Origin: Vigna angularis
Lineage: Eukaryota > Streptophyta > Magnoliopsida > Fabales > Fabaceae
Length of the DNA: 64,000 nt
Assembly (NCBI RefSeq): GCF_016808095.1
Contig: NC_068970.1
Coordinates: 38,102,630 to 38,166,629, forward strand
Direction: 5' to 3'
The translations under genes and the position numbers were made by a program. Below, piece by piece: positions 34,007-46,000 of the stretch (its first letter is position 1; every line of letters begins with the position of its first letter). The notes below the pieces were generated by a model. It was not told where the DNA came from. It did not search any database and saw only the letters and a list, made by a program, of their open reading frames with translations.

Positions 34007-37000
34007 ATGGTGAACCCTAGTAATGGTGAAAGATGGAACAGAACAGTGATCGATGATAACATGTTGGCCATGTTTGATGGCTCCGAAACTAAGGATCCTC
34101 ACCAAGATGCCCTCGATGACCGTACGAAAAACCTTTTCTTCTTTGTCTTTTTTTATTAAATATTGTTAGGTTTGGTTTTTCTCCCCATTTTCACTTGGCC
34201 TTTCCACCACGTTCGTGCCCACAAGGAAAATCGACGTGCTTTAGCTAATTGGACTTTGGGGTGACCGGAAAATTCGAACTTTAGTACAATTTGGCTTGGG
34301 TTTCTTTCGAAATACAAAAAATATATTCGAATTTTAAATGACCAAAAAGAGTTATTTTTTGCTTTGTTCTATGGTTCATATGTGCAGGAATTGCTTTTCT
34401 TGATGTTGTTCGCGCATCTTCAATTGGGCCTGAGTATGGAAAACCACCCACTTCGTAAGTGTTTTTATATCAATGTGTGAACTCCTAAACTCAGTTCTTT
34501 TCCACGATCATGGGTTTTTCCGTGGGTAGGTTTTGTTTTGGGAGAGTAAATTGCATTGTGTCTAATATTGTTCACTGAGGTTTAATCTCCAGAAAAGTTT
34601 TTGGGGCAGTCTTCCACATGCTGAGGACAGGGAATTCTCTAGAAATTATTGTCGGAAGTTATAAGCTTCTGGTAGATTTAGACAAGGTATTTGAATGCAA
34701 CTTGAGACATGACATTCTATCTTGGTATTCATAGGCCCTGATTGTAACTGATACCCCTTTACATCTGTGGCTTCTTTTTGGGTTTAGCACTTCCCTCGTG
34801 TGTATTTATCCCAATCGTCGTCTAACTCTCCATCGAAATTGGTTGTGGTTAAAGAGGTACACATAAATATAAGCCATCTCAGTATGTTATTTTTTCTCTA
34901 TTCTGGGTTAGTTAGTTGAACTTATTTGCAAATATGAAATATTATTTGTCAGGCATGGTCTCCATTTATTGATTGCCTGGATAATGGCACTGCTGAAGCA
35001 GGTGACAAACTGTCTAGTGGACCCCTTGACCCCTCTGTGAGCTTATTTCTTCTGTATTTTCCCCTGCAGTTTTTTAGTTCTTTCATTTAATTGAAACAAT
35101 TTCTTCTGTCATTATTGGATTTTTTTTGTATCCTTATGTGAGCTAAACTAAAATAATAAAAGTATTTATTAACTTCTCTTGGCAAATTTATTGCTCCAAT
35201 GCATTTAAAAAATTTAAAAGTGCAATATAGAATTACTTATTTTTCCAAACATTTTCTCTTTATCTCGTATTGTTTATAGTATTTTTATGTCGTTCCTTTT
35301 TTATTGTTACAAAATTTGTCTTAATCTATGAAGGGCCTGCCTGTGTGATTGCTATAGTTGAACTATATAGCTTTAATTTATTCTATAACAATTCCACTAT
35401 TTCTCTATGTAACATCCCAAAAATACAGCAATAAACTATATAATAGAATAATTACATTTAATAAGCTATTAATTCAGTCTTACACTAAGAAGAGCGTACG
35501 GTTCTGACCGAACGGCCTTTATAGAAAGAACTCAGAATTTACCATACAACAATACAAAACTGACCGAACGGTTTAAGAAAAGAGATTACCGAACGGTCAT
35601 TACTAAACAAAAAGGAAGGCGATCGAACGACCACCTTACACTAACTAAACTATACTACTAACCGAACTCACTACGGTTCAGCCTTGACTTCAACTTCTAC
35701 GAGGTTCGCATCCTCCAAATTTTCTTCTTCCAGCGCATCCTCCAACAGCGCATCCGCTTCTACTCACATCCACACGGATGATCATTGCAACGACAACACG
35801 GACGTACAAAACAAGACACGATAGAAAATACAGGGTAAGCTTATATAATTTAATTTTCATGAATAAACATATATTTCAAACAATCTAACACACAAGAGAA
35901 TTTCAACATACGAATCATATAAGGCCTATCACTAGACTGATTGTCCGGACTGTATGAAATCTGTGTAGCTACAGGCGTTCGCGCACTCGGGTGATGTAGT
36001 AATTGGGATGCCCTCAACAGCTGTCACCCGAGGTTAGCCCTATCTGTCCAAAGTACCCCTAAGGACTAGGACCTCCTGCCATTTCCACACGTGACCTACC
36101 CTCCTCTACGTGAACACGAGTACTCACGGAACATCAGGATGAACAGCCAGCTTAGCATACTCACAGTCATACTTTACGAATTCAAGTATTCATCCATGAG
36201 TCGTTCCTCCCTGGAACGCTCGTCCATAAACCACAACCTTTCCATATCACATTTTCTTTATCTTTTAATAATACCAATCTCATTTAATCACCTTGTACAA
36301 AGATTCATGAGGATTTCAAATAACGAACGTTCAACCGAACTTAAACTGGGTCGAACGCATAGGGCGAGACCGAGAGACCTTCAACTTTGAGAATGGATTT
36401 AGACCAAGGGTTGACATCGGATTTTAAGAAAGATAGCGAGCGCAATAATATATTCCAAGAAACGAATGAGACGAACGTCGATTTCAACGTTGAGCCAATT
36501 AGAGGAACCGACTCTTGAGAACTCTATTTGAACACTAAAAGACCAGACCAAGACCGAGGACTCCAGAGTGAAGCCAATGGATCACAATATTTCCAGGCAC
36601 GGAGAGTATTACTTGGAATTATCTCATCGGAAGAAACCGAACGCTTGTGAATACTTAGTTTAGTCAAGTTTAGTATCAAGAATCTAAGTGACAGTCAAAG
36701 ACTAGACACTATAGTGATCGAACCGTAGAGGGCTTAAATGAACGCTCATGTAAATAATTTAGCTTTAAGAGATAGAACGAGTGTCAGGTGTGAGACCAAC
36801 CATTTGCTTAGAACGAACACTTGGTATAAGACCAGGTGCTACTAACGGATATAAAAGAAGATGGATAATTATACCCAGACACTATTGAAGTATTATTTAA
36901 AACTACTAAAATATTTCATGGCAGAATATAAAGACCGAACGGTGCTTGGCCGAACGCGCAAGCAACGAAGTTCGAAGTGTAGGCGCTCGTCCTCCACTAG

Positions 37001-40000
37001 GATTCTTCCCAAATGAAAGAATCCAATTCTAATCAAACTCACTCAGAAAACCGAACGGTCAAAGACTGTTCAGAAACGAACGTACACTATCTTAAGGGAA
37101 ACTCATATTCAGAATTTAAATTCATTTCTTAACAGGTAAATTCATAACTTTACACATTCATGGTATCATCAAATTTTCATACTTCATATATTTCAAACAT
37201 AGCAATCATCATACAATATATCCATTCAGTCATTTCAACGAACGCGCATACATCATATAATCATACAAATCAAATTAAATAAGTTTCCCTTACCTCTAAC
37301 GTGAACGAGCGTGCTAAAATATAGGAATGCGGTTTGTCTGACTATAAATCCTTCTACCCTCAAAGCTCAACCAACTCTTCAAACTAAAACATATAACAGA
37401 AAACCAGAATTGGTTCAGGCAAGAAGACAGCATGCAACCAGAACTTGAGTTGCATGTATTAGAGAACGAACGGGTAAGAGGCGAGGAAACTGACCAGTTC
37501 ATAACTCGAAACTGTTCGGTTCAGAATGAAGCTCAGGACGCCGGTGGTGCTTCTACGGTGCCTGAATGATGATCGGAGGAGAGAAAGGGTGAGTTTCCTT
37601 AGAGAGAAGATAGGGTTTCTAGTGAGAAGGAGGAGAAAAATGAAAAGATCAGAGTTTGGGAAGAAGGGTGCATGCAGAGGGAGAGTGACGCGGATTTCAG
37701 AAAATCAACTTTGTTTCAAACGAACGTCCGCTCTCCTGCTGACACCTGCATTTCACTATCTGATTTTGGATCCTCGTTTCTTGACACCTGGTGTCCGTTC
37801 AGAGGGGTTTAAGGTGCGTTTTAAATGATCCTGACAGGAGGGGTTTTGGGTGCGCATTTACGAGGTCTGACAGTCTACAAAATTCTAATTTCCAAACAGT
37901 TTCTCAAAACATTTCTCTGAAATTTCCGTGCACATGGTGAAATGTACCAGTAATATAGGAGATCACTGATGTTCACCTTTTACATATTTTTTAGAAATTC
38001 ATTCTATTCTAAAGTTATCTAATTCTGCGAATTCACTTTAGGTAATCAGTACTAACTTTTATTTTGTTGCATAATATAAGAATGGACACACTCTGTTAGG
38101 TTCCTGGGTTGGAAACCTAACTATCAACGCTCAAAGTAATCAAAAGAACAATGAAAGAATGAGTTTCTGGATTGATATTGTGAACAAAGTACACTAATAG
38201 CGCTAATGGAGGCCTAATCCCCCTCTTAGCCCTAGCGGAGGCATAATCCCGGCCAGATTTATAAAATAATACTCAAAAACTTCCCTCTAACAATGAATAG
38301 AACTCTATTTATGTAAGATCTCCCATCCCGCCTTTCTTAACTGCTCTCTCATTTTCCCGCCTTTCTTAACTGCTCTCTCATTTTCCCACCTTTCTTAACT
38401 GCTCTCTCATTTCCTCTTCCTTCTATCCTCTTACCTTAGATCCTATCACACTCACATTTTCAACAGGAGTTTTATGATTGATAAAAAAGGCACTGCAGTT
38501 CACTGAACTAATATATATTTTTAAGTTTATATAATTTTGTTTATAAAATTTAGCATTAACTAGGTTCTCCCATATGTATTTATGTTAAATTGCATTTTGA
38601 TATTGAATTCTTACCCATTTTTGTTCTTTTTGTTTTCCACCTACTTAGAGCTTTCAGCTCCTGATTGAAGACGTTGCTGAAATAATATCTGGGACCAAAT
38701 TGCAAGCAGCCAATGTGGAGGTTAGTTCACCAATGTTGTAATTCCTATCTAGAATTTTGTGTATATTTGTTATACATTTATCTCTTGAGACTAGATACAA
38801 TCTAGTAAATTTCCATTTCCTACTGTGTTTATTATGTGTATGTGTTGTAGGACGTTATTATGAGAAAGTTATTGTCACTTTTGTTTGTTTGAAGAACAAA
38901 CTTAGTTGTAAAACCATCATGGATAGTCACACGATATTTATATTTTAATCTTGATCAGTGAAATCTGACGATCAATATTTTCTCTTCTACTCTCCGAAAG
39001 AGTCCTCATTTGATATTGCCTGTGTCGGTGTGTTAGAGATGGTGATAGGACAAAAAGAAGCAAGGAACAGACCTTTACAAGGTCTATTATAAAAGAAGTA
39101 AAAAGCGGTTCAATTGTTGTAATTAGTTTTAACTGGTACTTAGTGTGCTATTCAGCCTAATAAACAGGTCCTCTCTTGTATTGTTTCTATTTTCAGCCTA
39201 TGCTTTTTACATTGATGTATTGGGATTTTCCAGAGTGAAAAGGACATTGCTCTTTTTGTGGTTAATTTTGTTTAAGGTGGATGGGCGTTTAATATCTTTG
39301 CATAATCTTGCTGCAGCCCTTGAGGAACATGTTACTCTTCCAGTACCTTGTGATTGTTTTTGAGGATGATTTTTTACCTCGCAAGGGTAATGTATGAAGT
39401 TAAACTCATATATGCTATCACCATGCCTTAACAAAATACTTATTCTATTTATTTCGTTGCAGCTTCCTCGACATGGAACATGCAGAGGGAGTCTTTGCTT
39501 AGTCTGCTATTGGTATTTGTTTTTAAACCAAAATTATATTGATCATACTGTGTAAAAGAAGACTTTTTGTGTAACCAATTAGTAATTCAGCATATTGATT
39601 ATGAAAATTGTTAGATATATTATCTTTATCTTATTTTTATTTTTTTTATCTTTAGTTAGTTTGGTATTATTCTTTATTTGTATTTTGGACTTAGTCTATA
39701 TTTCTGTTATAAATAAAATACCTTATGTGTATATTCAACATAAGGGAAATTATTTTCACACATAGTTTTCATTATATTCAACATGGTATTAGAGCTAGGT
39801 TAGAGCCTATCTTAGTGAGATTTGTTGTTTGTTGGACAGATAGTTCCTCCCACTATCGGATCACTTATTAATGTCTAGTTCCACGCACGAGATGTATATA
39901 CCTCGATGTGAAGGGGTATGTTATGTAAGTGCAAACCTCACTTTACAAACCGATTTTGTGGGATTGAATTAGGCTTAAAATCCACTTCTTAACATGGTAT

Positions 40001-43000
40001 CTAAAGCCTAAGGTTCTTTTTAGAAAAAAAATTGTCGCCTCTGCCATTACACCTATTGCTGCCATCATTGGAGTTTCAGTTTTGACTAGTGTCTTAATAT
40101 GGTATCAGAGCCCATGGTTTAGGTTTGGTGACCGAACTCAGACGAGTACGTCCCTCCATGATCAGGTGAAGCCTGGCAGGTGGCTAGTGGTAGATAGCCA
40201 GATGACTCATGAGAGGTGGAGAGCAAGAGATGCTCAGTGTTGTGACCATGGATCGTGAAGAGGGCAAAGAGATGCTCAGTGTTGACCATGGTGTACTCGA
40301 GGATAACAAAAGACTATCGTAGTAGGGGAGGAAGGAAAACCATAGTCCTTTGTTTGAGGGAGGGTGTTGGGTAAAACAAAGTCGCACATCGGATAAAATA
40401 AGAGATGGACATGGGTTTATATACACATAAGATACCTCCATTGGTAAGAGGCTTTTTGAAGTGGTACCAAAAGTAAATCTGTGAGGGCTTGGCCCAAAGC
40501 GGACAATATCTTACAAGTGTGGAGATATGTGTGTATATCGAACCTTCCCAACAGTGGTATTAGAGCCATGGTTGGAGCCTATCTTAGCGATATTTCTTGT
40601 TTCTTGGGCATTTCTATTCCACCCGCTATCGGGCCATTATTGGACCACCCAATTTCTACTATCACACTTGAGATGTCTATACCTCAGCGTGAAGGGGGGG
40701 TGTTGGAAGTCTCACATCTACTAGAGATAAGGTAAAATTATAATATATAAGTGGGGTGCAAACCTCACCATACAAGTCGGTTTTGTGGGAATGAGTTAGA
40801 CTTTAAACCCATTTTCTAATATGATATCTGATAGGAATGAGAGGAGGTGGATAGTTTACGAGAGAAGAAAGAAGACTAATTAGCTTTGATGACCTAACTG
40901 TTATATCAGTTAGGGAAGGGCGGGAAAAGCAGTTGTATAAATAGATTGATTGTATTGTTAGGAGGGACTCTTTGAGACTTTGATTGTTGACAGGCCTTAG
41001 ACCTGTGAAGGGGATTATGCCCCTGTGTCACAGACTATTCCTTTGTGAACAATACCATATTCTTTTCATTCTTCTCTGTTTCTTTGTTGTGAGAGGTTGA
41101 GAGAGAGTTCTTGATCAGGTTTCTTGTTCGGAAACCTATCAATATCAGAACCATGGTTGAAGCCTATCCTAGCGAGTTCTATGTGAGCATTCTATTCTTC
41201 TATTCCACTCGCTATCGGGCCGTTAACGGACCACCCATTTCTACTATCACGCTCGAGATGTCTATACCTCAGCGTGAAGGGGGGGTGTTGAAAGTCTCAC
41301 ATCGACTAGAGATAAGGTCAAATTATGTTGAATATAGTGAAAAACTATATTTAGATTAATCTCCCTTGTGTAAAATACACACATAGGGTTCTCTATTTAT
41401 AATAGAAGAAATATGGGCTAAGCCCAAAATACAAATGAGAAATAATAACAAACTAACTAAAAGATAAAAGATATAATATATCTAACACTCCCCCTCAAGC
41501 TGGAGCATACAAATTGTATGAACTAAGCTTGAAATAGATGAACTCAGTGTTGAACTAGATGATTTGTCTTCAAGAGTGTGAGGCAAACATAGATGGACTA
41601 ACATCAGCTTGTGAAACTTCAACTTCAAAAGTGGATGAAGGAGAGCCGTGTGGACAATGATAAACTGCAAGGACTGATTCCCAATCAATGATGGATGAGT
41701 GACGGGATCAACAGTAGTAGCTGAAAGCTAAGAGCTACAAAACTGCAGGGACTACACTAAATCCTCATCAATGATGGATGGGTGACGGGATCAACAGTAG
41801 TAGCTGAAATCTACAAAACTGCAGGGACTACACCCATATTTATGTGACTTGCAGTGTCTTGGAAACGTACTCCCCCTTAGTGTGAAGGTGGAAATGTGAA
41901 AGATCACAGTTGCTGAACCACTAAAACAAAACAAAATATTAAGCTACAATGCTAAAACAAAGACATCAAGATATGTTGGAGGTCCAAGATTCTTTGCTGG
42001 ACAACTCCCAAGTGGTGATACTCAGCCGTGTATCACAAGAAGATCGGGCTAAACTCTAGCATCGAACAACGGCAAACAGTGCTAACTCTAGCACCAAACA
42101 GCAGCAAACAGTGCTAACTCTAGCACTGAACAGCGGCAAACAGGGCCAAACATCGGGCTAACTCTAGCACCGAAAAGTGGCAAACAGTGCCGAACAGCGG
42201 CAAACTAAACGGCGCCGGACAGCGGAAACGGCACGTGGACAGCAGCAAACGTCGCGGGACAGCGGCAAACGGCATGGCCAGCGGCGATGGTCTGGTTGGC
42301 GAGACCTACTCCGATCATCAAGTTGGGCAGCCATGGCGAGGGAGAAACCCTAAAAATTCAAAGTACTCCGATTGATGCAACGACCACAGATCCAGAAAGA
42401 GGGCGAAGAGGCGATCACGGCAGTGCTGATCGGCGGCGGAAAGCTCCGGCGACGCGCCGGCACGTGCGGCGGCAGCGGCGAATCTTGCGGCGGCGCGTGG
42501 GTGCTCCGATCGCCGCGATCTTTGTGCGACGGTGGTCGCCCGGCCGAGACGATTCCGATGGTGTGGTCGCCGGTCGATTCTGGAACTCCGGCGGCGGCGG
42601 CGGCGGCAGCGGTGGCCGGAGGCGGCGACGGTCTGGCCGGAAAGAAGCGGCGGCGACGGTGGAGAGATCTGACTGCACGGTGCTGACTGTGGCACAGATT
42701 TAAGAGAAAAAGAAAGAGAGAAGGGTTGCCCACTGAAATTTTAGGGGCTGCCGGCGGCCATGGCGGCCAGCCGCCGGCAGACAGCAGAGACACCAGAAGA
42801 AGATCAGAGAACCTGCTCTGATACCATGTTGAATATAGTGAAAAACTATATTTAGATTAATCTCCCTTGTGTAAAATACACACATAGGGTTCTCTATTTA
42901 TAATAGAAGAAATATGGGCTAAGCCCAAAATACAAATGAGAAATAATAACAAACTAACTAAAAGATAAAAGATATAATATATCTAACAAATTATAATACA

Positions 43001-46000
43001 TAAGTGAGGTGCAAACCTCACCTTACAAGCCAGTTTTGTGGGGTTGAGTTAGGCCTAAAATCCACTTCTTAATATACGGTTTTGATTGTCTCGATTAGTC
43101 ACCCTAAGAATTTTGTCTTTCAACACCTGTGTCTGATTTAAGTCCTGCTCTCCTAATTTCAGTTCTCTGCCGTGTCTTTCTCACTATTGTCCACTATTCG
43201 CAGTCTCTGTCCACCAACGTTCCCCGTGGGGGAGAGTCTGTTTCTAGGTGCTTTGATGAATAAAGGAGACCATTCTTTTGAAGAGCCAGATCTTCCACCT
43301 TCACTATTTGTCATCGATGCATCGTCATTTCCTCTATTCATCGTGAAGGGGAGTCTATTTTTATGTGGTCCAATCTAATCCCTGCAGTTTATCGTTGTCC
43401 ACCAGTACAAGCCTCATCTGTTATTGATGGCAATCTAGTCCCTATAGTCTATCGTTGCCCACCACTGTCGGCCACCATTTGTTGTTGATGGCAACCTAGT
43501 TTTCCATAGTTTGTCGCTTTCAGCCACTACTGGTTGTGTTGTCCACTATTGATGGTAATCTCCTTTGTCAAAGTCATCTAAGTTGAAGTTTCGCGGTTGT
43601 CCATCGCTGTCCAATACTATTCTTCATAGTTTTTAGGATTTCATTCTCCTATTCGTCCATGGCTTCTTTCTCTGTTGTCTCTTTTGACCTCTCTTCTGTC
43701 ATGATGCATTTGACCCATCCATATATGTTTTTTCTCCAGTGGCAAAGATTTGTTAGTTTATTTATAGTCATGGTGGCTCTTCAACAATGGTCTTTTTATC
43801 AACCAGATGTCAGCAATGCATTTCTCAACAACGATTTGCAAGAAGAGATTTATATAGAGCAATCTCTCAGATTTTTTGCTCATGGAAGTCTTCTGGATTG
43901 GTATTTCGTCTTCTATGTCGTCTTCACAAACAATTAATAATTTAGTGTCACTTGAGTGCAAAAGCATATATTTTCACTAAGTCTTTATTGATTATATTAG
44001 TAATAAGCTTGGTACATATGATTCTATATACTAACTTGAGGGGAAGTGTTAAATATATTATCTTTATCTTATCTTTATTTTTTATCTTTAGTTAGTTTGA
44101 TATTATTCCTTATTTGTATTTTGGGCTTAGCCCATATTTCTTCTATTATAAATAGAAGACCTTGTGTATATTCAACACAAAAGAGATTAATCTCATACAT
44201 AGTTTTCACTATATTTAACAAAAATTATTACTCTTATACTCTTTTTTCCATGTATCCTGTTGATGGGATATGTATGCATCTTGACTCCACCTTGAAAGCT
44301 TTCCTTTCCCTTTTGGTTTTTTTCCAAAATATATGTTTTATGTTGTCTTGGCAGGGATCTAGGAAAATAAATTACAAAAGCTTGATGAAGGATTGCCTGG
44401 CAATTATTTGTCAACTATCTCAACTTCTTCATGGTGGATTCAGTAATCATCTGGAGCTTCAACAAAGTTCTCAGTCTAAGTTGTCCAGAAATTGTCATGT
44501 TGCATTGTCTCTTTCTTTATTAGAAGTATTAAAGGACACATGTGTTTCAATTGAGAAACTTCTAGTGATGGTAAGTTTCTGAACAATTTTATTCGCTGTA
44601 TTTGCGTAAACATCAAACAAGTGCTCTGTTTTTTTCTTACATTCTGAGTGATTTTAGATTATGAACCTTGATATGGCAAGGAAGAAAGCAGATACGGAAG
44701 GTCACACTACAAGAGCAGACAGTCCGAGGTAACTTGTAATTTTGTTTCTTTACAAAGTGGAAAGTGAGTTGATTTTCTTGTTTCTTTATAAGTCAAATGC
44801 TTTTGATAACATAAATTTAATAATATTGTTTTTTGGTGCAATTGGTGCAGAACACCTTTGATGGAGATAATTCTGGATGAACTAGCTTACAACAAAGATA
44901 GTGTCCCTCTTTTTTTCAAGGTTGGTCCCAATTACTGTCTGTGCCCTTTCCCTCTCTATTCCCCTCACCACCTCTCTTTCGTTGTTCATAACTGTCTGTA
45001 TACGCGACTACATGAATTACATACATAGGATACGGGGTTTTCCACATAATAGTATGTAATATTGGTTGACTTGACACGTCCTACTTGTGTAGTTACTTTA
45101 CAAGTTCCCATTTCAAGTCATTTTTGGGGGGAATTATCTATTGGATAACACTTCTGCTTTTCATGAGAATGGCTTCAGACCTTCAGTGAACCGAAGTTGA
45201 AGCTGGAAATAGTTGTGCAGTATCTGGCGAAATACATAACCAAGGTAATCAAAAGGTGGACTTAATGGTATATTTTCTTCCTCCTTAAAGGGAGGTTCTA
45301 TTATTTGTATGGTAGTAGCTTTTGATAATCTCTTGATTTAACTAGCTTTTTTTTATACAAAATTGCAGCCTTCTGTTCGCACTCGTAAGTCAAGTGATTA
45401 TATTGAATATGCAACATTTGGTGGGGCATTGAAGTGCTTTTCAAATAAAACTGGCATTAAGAGCTTAATGAAAAAAATTGGTGTAGATGTAATTCAATTC
45501 CTTCTTGCCCATGGTTTTCAGGTACTTGTCTTATCCAGCAAATCAATGAATATATATTGATTTCGACATGTAGAAAGACTGTCATATACAAAAGGAATAC
45601 AAAGATTGAGAACTGTGATACAAACCGAGAATAGTAGGGCGGGAAGAAAGGTCATATGGACAGAATGAGATTTACAGAAAATAGTATAGACTAGAAAGAT
45701 GTCTCCTCTATGATTTTCTCCCTTCACGAAGAGGAATACTAAATCTGCAAAATAATACAAGATAAACAGTATTTCCCCTCTTTCAATCTCCATCATATTT
45801 AACTGGCTAGCCTCTTATGACTAGCTTAATTAGTGGTCCTTATTCCAAACAAACTGGTAATCCTTCTAAAGAAGAAACAAAGACCAAAAAATTAAAGGCA
45901 AACAAAACCTTTGACATAATAGACAAAGAGTTTCCTTATTCCTAAGGGTGGGATACGTATCACATTGATAGCTATTTATCTCATGGGATAGGGAGACGAA

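Larger units (their letters stand above)
40701..43074 (+). mobile_element. TRIM (miniature LTR element), interrupted twice
   Basis: The 5' LTR (40701-40821, TGTTGGAAGTCTCACATC...) and 3' LTR (41286-41325 continued at 42994-43074) are about 121 bp. Between them is a short interior with a Met-like primer site (TGATATC..AGAACC) and a G-run polypurine tract. A solo LTR splits the primer site, and a young copia element splits the 3' LTR. No protein is encoded. Confidence 0.72.
39609..44220 (+). mobile_element. Ty1/copia element in SNI1 intron 8, host of further insertions
   Basis: LTRs of 175 bp (39609-39783) and 174 bp (44047-44220), TGTTAGATAT/TGTTAAATAT...TTCAACA/TTTAACA, are flanked by exact AAAAT copies (39604-39608, 44221-44225). 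A primer site TGGTATTAGAGC (39784-39795) resembles the initiator tRNA-Met complement, and a purine tract GAGGGGAAG precedes the 3' LTR. Only fragments of pol remain. Inside are TRIM copies, a solo LTR and a younger copia relative in reverse orientation. It lies in the sense direction of SNI1. Confidence 0.9.

Noticed and set aside
39463..39512. Apparent frameshift in SNI1 exon 8
   Set aside because: Ending exon 7 at CTT|GTGATT (39349) restores the frame through exon 8 into exon 9, so no mutation need be assumed.
42287..42793. Several overlapping open frames on both strands
   Set aside because: High GC content removes stop codons; Arg/Pro/Ala-rich translations in all frames show no domain.
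44046..44582. 178-codon open frame across the copia LTR and SNI1 exon 9
   Set aside because: Its first ~100 codons are LTR and intron; only 44355-44570 is coding, as SNI1 exon 9.
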